Assembly: GCA_041688515.1 (NCBI GenBank)
Contig: JBDNHZ010000060.1
Coordinates: 1 to 10,661 of the forward strand
Direction of reading: 5' to 3'
Source: UBA6176 sp041688515
GTDB taxonomy: Bacteria; Verrucomicrobiota; Verrucomicrobiia; Limisphaerales; UBA9464
Length of the DNA stretch: 10,661 nt
Positions 1 through 6,746 of this stretch are shown in pieces (the stretch's first letter is position 1; every line of letters begins with the position of its first letter). A program made the position numbers and the translations under genes. The notes beneath the pieces are model-generated. The model was not told the origin of the DNA. It ran no database searches and saw only the letters and a program-made list of their open reading frames with translations.

Positions 1-116
1 GCACCGCGCCCTTCGATGCGGCGGCCGCCACCCAACGCGCGGTCGCCCTGGCCTCGATGTACGGCATCCGACATCAGCGTCTCGCTTATCTGCTGCGCAT
101 TCCGCTGGCTGCATGA
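1..116 (+). CDS. C-terminal end of an unidentified protein (5' end outside window)
   Basis: The frame starting at base 3 is open from the window edge to a TGA at 114-116 and gives 37 residues ending in the sequence RLAYLLRIPLAA. The stop overlaps the ATG of the next gene as ATGA (113-116), the usual arrangement of translationally coupled genes, so this is probably the tail of a real gene co-transcribed with the Rsm22-like gene. The visible tail is Ala-rich and then amphipathic (an RHQR patch followed by a Leu-rich end) and has no motif I recognise. Product unknown. The alternative is that the open frame is fortuitous, since a 38-codon run without a stop is not rare in GC-rich DNA. The exact overlap is the main argument for it. 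Confidence 0.5.
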   Translation, partial: TAPFDAAAATQRAVALASMYGIRHQRLAYLLRIPLAA

Positions 117-1096
117 ACTTCGTCGATCTCGACTGGCGCGTCCTCGACCGGCTCCGTTCCACCTTCCTCCAGGAGAAGTTTGGCAGCGTCGGCTACTGGC
201 AATCCCACCGGGATCTTGCCCAGTACCACGTGACCTTTGGCGAGCGGATCGGCTGGAAGTGGGACGCCGTGCTGGAGGAATTGCGCGGGATCGGGTGGGC
301 TCCGGCCGCCGCCGTGGACACGATGATCGACTGGGGTTGCGGCAGCGGCGTGGCGGGGCAGCGGGTGCTCAAGGCCTTCCCCAGCCTGCGCCGGGCGTCC
401 GTCGGCGACAATTCACCCGCCGCGGTCGAGTTCGCCCTCCAGGGGTTGCGCCGGGAACATCCCGAGCTGGAATCGAAGGTCTGGAGCGGAACCGACGCCT
501 CCGGTTGCCTGCTCGTCATCAGTCATGTCTGGAACGAACTGGACCCGGACCAGCGGGTACAACTGCTCCAACTGGCAAGCACCGCTGCCGCCGTGCTCTG
601 GGTTGAACCGGGCACCCACGAGACCTCCCGCGATCTCCAGACGGTGCGCGACCATTTCCGCGAGGCATTCGACGTCCTCGCGCCCTGCACGCATCAAGGC
701 CCCTGCGGCCTGCTCGCGCCGGGAATGGAACGGCACTGGTGCCATCACTTCGCCCCGCCGCCCCCGGAGGTTTTCATCTCCAGCGACTGGTCGCGATTTG
801 CGGTCCGCGCCGGCATCGACCTGCGCTCGGTTCCCTACAGCTTTCTCTGCCTCCAACGCCGACCGACCGGAGTCCCGCCGGCATCCGACCGGGGCTGGGA
901 ACGCCTCCTTGGGCGTGCCCGGATCTCCAAGCCCTACGCGCGCATTCTGAGTTGTGGTGTCTGCGGCGTGTGCGACACCGAAGTTCCCAAGCGGCAGTTG
1001 CCCGACTGGTTCAAGACCTTCAAGAACGGCGAGGAACCCCGTCGACTGCGCTGGACCCGCGAAGGCGACCGCGCCACTTCGGTCGAGGTGCCTTGA
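113..1096 (+). CDS. Rsm22/METTL17-like small-ribosomal-subunit methyltransferase family protein
   Basis: The 327-residue product resembles the Rsm22 family, known from mitochondrial and bacterial proteins that associate with the small ribosomal subunit during assembly. It has a class I methyltransferase fold signature: DWGCGSG at residues 73-79 is the SAM-binding motif I, GDN at 98-100 fits the acidic end of strand 2, and SHVWNEL at 137-143 and WVEPGTHE at 163-170 match later core strands. The family's cysteine block follows, with Cys192, Cys198 and Cys210 in a CTHxxPC...HWCHHF arrangement, and a CGVCGVC cluster at 281-287. In METTL17/Rsm22 proteins four such cysteines bind a [4Fe-4S] cluster. 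The ATG at 113 overlaps the upstream stop; no Shine-Dalgarno is apparent, and the next upstream in-frame codons are not ATG. Length is within the family's bacterial range. The cytoplasmic ribosome-related role is family knowledge; catalytic activity is uncertain even for studied members. Confidence 0.85.
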   Translation: MNFVDLDWRVLDRLRSTFLQEKFGSVGYWQSHRDLAQYHVTFGERIGWKWDAVLEELRGIGWAPAAAVDTMIDWGCGSGVAGQRVLKAFPSLRRASVGDNSPAAVEFALQGLRREHPELESKVWSGTDASGCLLVISHVWNELDPDQRVQLLQLASTAAAVLWVEPGTHETSRDLQTVRDHFREAFDVLAPCTHQGPCGLLAPGMERHWCHHFAPPPPEVFISSDWSRFAVRAGIDLRSVPYSFLCLQRRPTGVPPASDRGWERLLGRARISKPYARILSCGVCGVCDTEVPKRQLPDWFKTFKNGEEPRRLRWTREGDRATSVEVP

Positions 1097-1121
1097 ACGA
1101 AGCGGCGATCCGTCGTCCCGA

Positions 1122-1832
1122 TCAACCGCGGCGGCTCATGACAATCCGGAGGATGTACCAGAACAGCAGCATGACGGAGGCGAAGAGCGACAGCGAAGCC
1201 GCCACGTGCTGACGCAGGCCGTAGCGGAACATGACGTTCGAGGTGTCGTAGAGGATGGATCCGGAGGCGAACACCACCATGATGCCGGCGAAGAGCACGC
1301 CGAGGTTGAAGCCGAACAGGATGCTGGCCCCAATGACCCCCAGGGCCACGAACCCACCGATCTTCAGGATCGCGCCGAGGAAATTGAAATCCTTGCGGGT
1401 GGTGAACGCCACCGCGGTCAAACCCAGGAACAGCGCTCCCGTGATCCCGGCCGCGATGGCGACGGTGTCGGCCCCACCCTTGCGGGTGGCGAAGTACAGG
1501 ATCGGCACAAAGATAAAGGCCTGGGCAACCACGTACAGGGCGAGGCCTGCGTACTGCAAACCCTGTGAGGCCGAACGATTGGCCATCATCTGGGCCAGCC
1601 ACGACACGCCCATGAACGTGCCCAGGACGATCAGCCAGGAGAATCTGCCCATGCCCAACAGGTTCATCATCGCCCCCGCCACCGGCGAGTTGAGCAGCAC
1701 CATCTCCAACAGCATGAACGCCAACACCGCCCCGGCGAGGTGGCCGTAGGTCCGGCTGATAAACCGTGCGCGATCGTCGGGTTGAGCCTCCGCCGCGATC
1801 GGCATCGAATGATCCAGTTCGTAGTCTTGCAT
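1122..1832 (-). CDS. Bax inhibitor-1/YccA family membrane protein
   Basis: The 236-residue product has a short charged N-terminus followed by about seven hydrophobic segments (roughly residues 31-48, 65-82, 93-112, 124-145, 152-174, 178-195 and 211-230), as in the TMBIM/BI-1 (UPF0005) family. Family landmarks are FISRTYGHLAG at 24-34, LYVVAQAFIFVPIL near 99-112, TRKDFNFLG at 145-153 and the SGSILYDTSN block at 190-199. Asp196 in the LYDT motif corresponds to the conserved acidic residue of the pH-sensitive di-aspartyl latch described in bacterial BI-1 homologues. Related proteins conduct Ca2+ or act with FtsH in membrane protein quality control; which applies here is not known. The ATG is forced: an in-frame TAG lies nine codons upstream with no start codon between. 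The leader just before it is A-rich (AACCAAAAAACTCAC) and lacks a Shine-Dalgarno. It is convergent with the Rsm22-like gene, 25 bases apart, and diverges from the large secreted gene. Confidence 0.93.
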   Translation of the reverse strand: MQDYELDHSMPIAAEAQPDDRARFISRTYGHLAGAVLAFMLLEMVLLNSPVAGAMMNLLGMGRFSWLIVLGTFMGVSWLAQMMANRSASQGLQYAGLALYVVAQAFIFVPILYFATRKGGADTVAIAAGITGALFLGLTAVAFTTRKDFNFLGAILKIGGFVALGVIGASILFGFNLGVLFAGIMVVFASGSILYDTSNVMFRYGLRQHVAASLSLFASVMLLFWYILRIVMSRRG

Positions 1833-1977
1833 CGTGAGTTTTTTGGTTTAGCCGACGCTAGCGGGCTTCGTCCTCCCGGCAAGCTTTCGCTTGGATGCGA
1901 CTGGCCTGTCCTGTGCATCTGGAGGAAGTGCGAACGGACACCTCGCAGCGCAAGAAGGTGTCCCTCCGCTCCAGCCT
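1833..1977. promoter_or_regulatory. Divergent intergenic region between BI-1 gene and secreted protease-like gene
   Basis: This is a 145-base gap between two divergently transcribed genes, so promoters for both should lie here or extend into the coding ends. No convincing -35/-10 pair is visible on either strand. A small 5-bp hairpin (CAAGC/GCTTG with a TTTC loop, 1880-1893) is present but is too short to interpret. A GGAGGA at 1920-1925 looks like a Shine-Dalgarno but is not followed at normal spacing by an in-frame start for the secreted protein. Confidence 0.4.
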
Positions 1978-4900
1978 ATGCACCTTCTCCGCCTTCGTCT
2001 CTTTGGCGCACGTCTCCTGGCCACGTGGGCCCTCCTGATCGCCTCACTCCTCCCAGCACGCCTCGCAGCCATCGACATCGGACCCATCCCGATCGCTGAC
2101 ACCAAGCTGACCAACATCGTCATCACCAACATCGTCATCACCAACATCGTCATCACCAACATCGTGGTGACCAACGTGATCTTCTGGATCACTCCCTCCC
2201 CGGCGATGGCATCGCCCGGGAGCAACCCGCTCCTGGTGTTCCTGCACGTGGGCCGGACTCCGGGGGACGCCACCTCCAGCAGCGTCCGCGCCGTCTCCGT
2301 CGATGGAACCGCCACTGCCGGAGTCGATTTCCTACCGGTGGACCAGGTGCTGACCTTCGGACCCGGGACGGTGTCGCAACTCCTGGTGGTCGAGTTCCCG
2401 CCCACCCCCCGCATGGATGGAGTTCCCCGTACGTTCACCCTCGAACTGCGGGATCCGGTCAACGCGCTGGTTGGAATCCCCTCGGTCATCACCTTCAATC
2501 TGACCCCCGAACCACCCCAGGCAGACCTGTCCCTCACGGTGGCGACCGATGCACCCGAGGTCGCGGTGGGCGAGGTCCTGACCTTGAACGCCGTGGTGAT
2601 GAACGCAGGTCCGGCCCCGGCCCCCGCCGTGGCGGCGTCCCTTCCGATCCCTCCGGGTTTCATCCTGGAATCAGCCACGTCCGCTCCCCGTCCCACGCCT
2701 TATCTTTCTGCCACCGGACGGTGGGAAATCGGGTTGCTGAACCCGGGTGAATCGCTGTCCCTCCAACTCCGCGCCCGGGCGGTGATTCCGACGCAGGTGA
2801 CCGTGCCCATGGAGATCGTCCAGTCCGGTGCGCCGGATCCGGATTCGATTCCGGCCAACGGAGCTCCGGCCGAGGACGACATCGCGTTTGTCCTGTTCAA
2901 GGCCGACGAGGAACTCGCCGATCTTCAGGTGACCGTGGTCGGCACTCCTTCCACGACCAATATCACGGAAAAGATCACGGTCACCGTCACGCTGGAGAAC
3001 CTGGGGCCGAACAACGCCAAGGACATCCTGCTGGATGCCGTCCTGCCGGCCGGGCTGACGCTCGATTCCCACAAGGCGGCCCCGGGATCGGTCTATACCC
3101 CGGCCACCGGCGTCTGGAGCGTTCCGGCGCTCAACAACGGGGCGAAGGTCACGCTCGAACTGGTGGTCAAGGCCCAGCGCGGCGGGGCGTTCAACCAGGT
3201 CGCTTCGATCCGATCGTCCAAGCCCCGGGATCCGGTCGCCGGCAACAACCGTGCGGAAGCCGCCCTGTTCTTCGCCGGGTATTCCGCCTGTGGCATCGCC
3301 CGCGTCTGCAACAACGTCACCAACCTGCCCAACCCCAACGCCACGGTCGTCCTCGATGGCCCGCTCAAACTCAACGGTCGCACCGACGCCTTGGGGGCCT
3401 TCTGCTTTACCAATCTGCCTCCCGGAAAATACAAGATCACCATCACGCCCGCCGATGCCGCCTCGGGAATCGATACCTGGTCGGACACCGTGGACGTCGG
3501 CCCCGCCGGCGATCCGATCGATGCCACCGCGGTCTGGCTCGCCGTCGTTGGTCGGGTGACGCTCGGCACCAATGGGCCGCCCGTTGCCGGACTGACGGTG
3601 GAAGCGGTCAATGGAGCCGAGAAGAAGTCCGCCGTCACCGATGCCAAGGGCGAGTACCGGATCGTTCCCTTGGGGAAGAAGAGCTACGACATCACGATCC
3701 TGAATCTGCCGGCCGGCCTGACTGCGAAGCCGGCCAAGGCCACCGTTGATCCCACCATCCACTTTGATTCCTGCCCGCCCCGGGCCGATTTCATCCTGAC
3801 CGGAAAATTCAAGATCAGCGGTCTGGTACGGGCCTGCAAAGCAAGGGGCGGGCTGTTGGCCTCCGCCGTGGTCACGCTCACCGGCAAGGACCTGACGGTG
3901 ACCCAGGAGGTTCGGACCGGCCCGGATGGACGCTACTCCTTCGCCAACCTGCCTCCCGGCAAGTACACAGTGTCCATCGCGCATCCCACGCACACCTTCG
4001 CCCCCCGCCAGGTGGACATCACCCTCGACAAGACGGATGTCACCCGGAACTTCATCGGCGACCCGACCCAATCCTTGGGCGGAAGGATCGTGACGGGCAA
4101 TGGACAACCGTTCCCCGGAGTGGAGGTCGTCGTTCTTGAAGCCCAGCAGGGTCGTCCACCGATCCGGCGGACGACCACCACCGACAGTCGGGGCGAATTC
4201 GTGTTCGTCGGGCTTCCGGCGGGGTTGTTCGAAATCACGCCCACGCCCCCGGACGCCTCTTTCACCTTCACGCCGCCCTTCTTCCGCTTTGTCTTAGGGG
4301 GACCGGCGGGGAACTGCGGGAACTTCTTTACCTTCCGCGCCAACCGCAATGCCGTGGAGATCGTGTCGATCGAGGCGGTCCAGGTGATCCAGGACTGGCA
4401 GAACAACGTGCCGCTGGTCCAGGACAAGGCCACGCTCATCCGGGCCTTTCTCAAGCCCGCCGGAACCAATCGCACCCCGGTCGTCGTCAATAACGCCCGC
4501 CTGCGGGTCGAGCGTGAGGGTCGGTTGATCGGTCTCTTTGGCTCCGAGGCGGGCGGGTACACCGCCCGTGCCGACTACGCGCCGCGCCGCAACCTGGCCG
4601 AGACCAGCATTCCCTTCCGACTGCCCGCGGCCGCCCTGAAGGGCACCAACACCCTGACCCTCGAATGGCCGGCCGGCAGTCTCACCACTTCGACCGCTCC
4701 AGGACAGACCGCCGTCCGCAACAACCGGACCGAGATCCGTTTCCGGTCCATGCCCGAGATTCCCATCCGCTGGGTGCTGGTGAACTGGACATTCGGCGGG
4801 GTCACGAAGAACGCCACCGATGCCCTCGCCAACGCCCACCGTTCCCGCCTGCTTTCCGGGATGCCCACCGCCTCCCTGCCCGCGGTTGCCACCAGCAAAC

Positions 4901-6669
4901 GGAGCTTCGACTGGAAGCCCGCCAAGGATCCAACCGACGACGCCAATGACGCCAACATGGAACTGTCATCGTCCCTGCTCCGTTCCCTCATCCGGGTGAA
5001 GCGCGATGACTTGCTCGATGGCCGGGGGAACGCGATCTACCACGGCGTCGTCGATGGAACCGATCTGCGCGGGGCCGGGGATGTCGCTGGCGGCAACGCC
5101 TCCTTCGCCGATCCGTCGGCAAAACCGCAGATCCGGAGGAACCTGCCCATCCACGAGGTGGGCCACGCCCTCGGCCGGCATCATGCCGTCCACAGTGCCT
5201 TCGGGATCCAGGTCGTCCAGGGTCGCCAATTGAAGAAGGGGCTCTGTGATGAAATCGCCGAAGCCACCGCTCCGGAATATCCGATGGATTCCCTGGGCTC
5301 CGATCTGCTCGCTCCGGTCCTGGGCCCGATGCGCCTGGGCGAATATCGCTACGCCTACGGCTGGGACAACGGCGGCCGGCTTTACGTCAGCCCGTTCAGC
5401 ACGCCCGATGTCATGAGCTACTGCACGACCTTCGGTCATGATTTCAAGACCGACTGGGGTTGGCCCGGCGTGTTCACCTACTCCGGCATGATGGACACCG
5501 TCCGCACCCGCTTCGCCCGCCCCGTCGCCCCCCGCGGCCTCGGCCAGGCCGCTCCGGCCGGCGCTCCGGTCGCCGTGGTGCGCGTCAGCGGGATGCTCGA
5601 CGGCGACGGACGCCTGATGGAATTCGACCCGGTGACCCTCCGGGAAGAGGAGTGGAAAGCCGCGCCGGCCGGCGAATTCTTCCTCCAACTCCGGGACAGC
5701 TCCGGCGGGGTCCTCGCCGAGCAGTCCTTTGATGCCAGTCCCATCGCACCCGATCTCCACGGATCCGATTCGAAGTACTACCGCGAGTTCTATGTGACCG
5801 CCCCCTGGATCGAGGGGACGGCGAGCATCGAGATCCATCGGGCTGGGCTGCTGGTCGCCCGCCAACCGGTCTCGGCCAACGCCCCGGTCGTGTCCTGGAA
5901 CCTCCCGGTGGGCGACGCTCCCCTCCCGATGGTCGAACCTGGCATCACCCTCGCCTGGCAAGCCACCGACGCCGACGGCGATCCAATGGTCGCCCGGGTC
6001 GAAAACAGCGACGACGGCGGTGCCACCTGGAACACGCTCGCCCTCGATCTTCCCGAGACCGGCTTCGTCCTTCGTCCTCATCATTTCACCCGGGGCGGAA
6101 TCAGCCGCGTCCGGGTCGTCGTCTCCGACGGCTTCCATTCCACGCCGTCGATCCTGCCGGCCCCGATCCTGATGCCCGACCAGACACCCACGCTCCGGAT
6201 CGTGCAGCCGGGCGTGGCAGCGCGGATCGATTCCCTGGCATCAATCCATCTGGGCGCCGAAGCAGCCGATGCCGAGGACGGCCTTCTCACGACCGTCCAG
6301 TGGACTGGCGATCGCGCCGGCACCCTGGGCGCCGGTGCTGAACTGGATCTGGAAGCCGGAGCTCTCGCCCTCGGACTTCATCGCCTGACCGCCCGCGTCA
6401 CCGACAGCGCCGGGAACACCGCGACCGAGACCGTGGAGATCGAGATCGTCGCGCCGACGGAGCCCGGATTGATCCTGACGGCCTTCGCTGATCACATCGA
6501 ACTGCGGTGGCCGGCGGGATCCGCCGATCGCCTCATCGAGTCCGCCTACGAGCTGTCCGTGGAAGGCTGGTTCCCCGTGGAGCTGGAAGGAGAACTCGAG
6601 GGCAATGAAATGGTCCTCCGACTGCCGGTGGACGACACGGAAGATCGCTTCTATCGCATCGCCCGCTGA
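1978..6669 (+). CDS. Large secreted multidomain metzincin-type metalloprotease (Calx-beta, DUF11, CarboxypepD-reg/Cna-B-like, Ig-like)
   Basis: The product is 1563 residues. Start: the only in-frame ATG near the 5' end is at 1978 and begins a typical signal peptide (basic MHLLRLRLFGAR, hydrophobic core to residue 25, likely cleavage near LAA at 29-31); an in-frame TTG at 1891 would put 29 polar residues in front of it. Domains: TNIVI repeat 45-69; Calx-beta about 83-175 (DGTATAGVDF at 109-118); DUF11 about 182-307 and 313-433; four carboxypeptidase-regulatory/Cna-B-like modules about 437-512, 522-608, 610-697 and 698-789 (LPPGKYKI, LPPGKYTV); a beta-rich segment 791-920; protease region about 927-1180; beta domains about 1185-1300; Ig-like domains about 1302-1398 and 1402-1493; C-terminal domain 1494-1563 ending FYRIAR. 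HEVGHALGRHH at 1059-1069 fits HExxHxxGxxH exactly, with ligands His1059, His1063, His1069 and catalytic Glu1060; PDVMSYC (Met1146) is a plausible Met-turn. Proteolysis is inferred; substrate unknown. Zinc site and Met-turn are seen directly; module families are assigned by pattern. Confidence 0.88.
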   Translation: MHLLRLRLFGARLLATWALLIASLLPARLAAIDIGPIPIADTKLTNIVITNIVITNIVITNIVVTNVIFWITPSPAMASPGSNPLLVFLHVGRTPGDATSSSVRAVSVDGTATAGVDFLPVDQVLTFGPGTVSQLLVVEFPPTPRMDGVPRTFTLELRDPVNALVGIPSVITFNLTPEPPQADLSLTVATDAPEVAVGEVLTLNAVVMNAGPAPAPAVAASLPIPPGFILESATSAPRPTPYLSATGRWEIGLLNPGESLSLQLRARAVIPTQVTVPMEIVQSGAPDPDSIPANGAPAEDDIAFVLFKADEELADLQVTVVGTPSTTNITEKITVTVTLENLGPNNAKDILLDAVLPAGLTLDSHKAAPGSVYTPATGVWSVPALNNGAKVTLELVVKAQRGGAFNQVASIRSSKPRDPVAGNNRAEAALFFAGYSACGIARVCNNVTNLPNPNATVVLDGPLKLNGRTDALGAFCFTNLPPGKYKITITPADAASGIDTWSDTVDVGPAGDPIDATAVWLAVVGRVTLGTNGPPVAGLTVEAVNGAEKKSAVTDAKGEYRIVPLGKKSYDITILNLPAGLTAKPAKATVDPTIHFDSCPPRADFILTGKFKISGLVRACKARGGLLASAVVTLTGKDLTVTQEVRTGPDGRYSFANLPPGKYTVSIAHPTHTFAPRQVDITLDKTDVTRNFIGDPTQSLGGRIVTGNGQPFPGVEVVVLEAQQGRPPIRRTTTTDSRGEFVFVGLPAGLFEITPTPPDASFTFTPPFFRFVLGGPAGNCGNFFTFRANRNAVEIVSIEAVQVIQDWQNNVPLVQDKATLIRAFLKPAGTNRTPVVVNNARLRVEREGRLIGLFGSEAGGYTARADYAPRRNLAETSIPFRLPAAALKGTNTLTLEWPAGSLTTSTAPGQTAVRNNRTEIRFRSMPEIPIRWVLVNWTFGGVTKNATDALANAHRSRLLSGMPTASLPAVATSKRSFDWKPAKDPTDDANDANMELSSSLLRSLIRVKRDDLLDGRGNAIYHGVVDGTDLRGAGDVAGGNASFADPSAKPQIRRNLPIHEVGHALGRHHAVHSAFGIQVVQGRQLKKGLCDEIAEATAPEYPMDSLGSDLLAPVLGPMRLGEYRYAYGWDNGGRLYVSPFSTPDVMSYCTTFGHDFKTDWGWPGVFTYSGMMDTVRTRFARPVAPRGLGQAAPAGAPVAVVRVSGMLDGDGRLMEFDPVTLREEEWKAAPAGEFFLQLRDSSGGVLAEQSFDASPIAPDLHGSDSKYYREFYVTAPWIEGTASIEIHRAGLLVARQPVSANAPVVSWNLPVGDAPLPMVEPGITLAWQATDADGDPMVARVENSDDGGATWNTLALDLPETGFVLRPHHFTRGGISRVRVVVSDGFHSTPSILPAPILMPDQTPTLRIVQPGVAARIDSLASIHLGAEAADAEDGLLTTVQWTGDRAGTLGAGAELDLEAGALALGLHRLTARVTDSAGNTATETVEIEIVAPTEPGLILTAFADHIELRWPAGSADRLIESAYELSVEGWFPVELEGELEGNEMVLRLPVDDTEDRFYRIAR
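2110..2184 (+). repeat. 15-bp in-frame tandem repeat encoding TNIVI
   Basis: Three exact 15-base copies (unit ACCAACATCGTCATC, 2110-2154) are followed by two diverging copies (2155-2169 and 2170-2184). In the secreted protein they encode TNIVI three times, then TNIVV and TNVIF (residues 45-69), just after the signal peptide. Similar TNIV-type repeats near the N-terminus are, from memory, common in large secreted Verrucomicrobiota proteins; the role is unknown. The exact copies could change number by replication slippage without breaking the frame. Confidence 0.9.
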
Positions 6670-6746
6670 ACCGGGTTCCGGGCGGCCGGCGGCCATGGGG
6701 TGATGAAACCCGCGCCACCGGCTTCCGCCCGGGATGGATCCCGGTT
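6669..6746. terminator. Imperfect long inverted repeat in convergent gap, possible bidirectional terminator
   Basis: Paired arms: AACCGGG (6669-6675) with CCCGGTT (6740-6746), 7 bp; CCGGGCGG (6678-6685) with CCGCCCGG (6725-6732), 8 bp; CCGGCGG (6686-6692) with CCACCGG (6715-6721), one mismatch; GGGT (6698-6701) with ACCC (6708-6711) closing a 6-base loop. The outer arms start in the stop codons of the two converging genes, which suits a shared terminator. No T-run follows on either strand, so it is not a classical intrinsic terminator; the GC-rich arms could pair partly by chance. Confidence 0.4.

Noticed and set aside
16..606. 196-codon plus-strand frame at the left edge
   Set aside because: Overlaps the Rsm22-like gene in another frame; Arg-rich with no motif, while the other frame has clear methyltransferase motifs.
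934..1602. 222-codon minus-strand frame overlapping both convergent genes
   Set aside because: It is an out-of-frame reading of the BI-1 gene that continues antisense into the Rsm22-like gene.
1891..1977. N-terminal extension of the secreted protein from TTG at 1891
   Set aside because: It would place 29 polar residues ahead of a good signal peptide; the ATG at 1978 gives a normal exported protein.
2110..2184. Possible CRISPR-like or regulatory repeat array
   Set aside because: The units are adjacent 15-mers without spacers, in frame and inside a coding sequence.
1848..2696. 282-codon minus-strand frame with a TMLVM-type repeat
   Set aside because: The repeat is only the reverse-strand reading of the TNIVI coding repeat, and the rest is antisense to the secreted protein.
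2671..4107. 478-codon open frame on the minus strand
   Set aside because: It lies wholly inside the well-supported secreted protein gene on the opposite strand. Its translation is low-complexity Gly/Arg/Asp-rich with no domain, as expected for an antisense shadow in GC-rich DNA.
4966..6138. 390-codon open frame on the minus strand
   Set aside because: Antisense to the protease domain of the secreted protein; Gly/Asp/Ala-rich, no recognisable motif.
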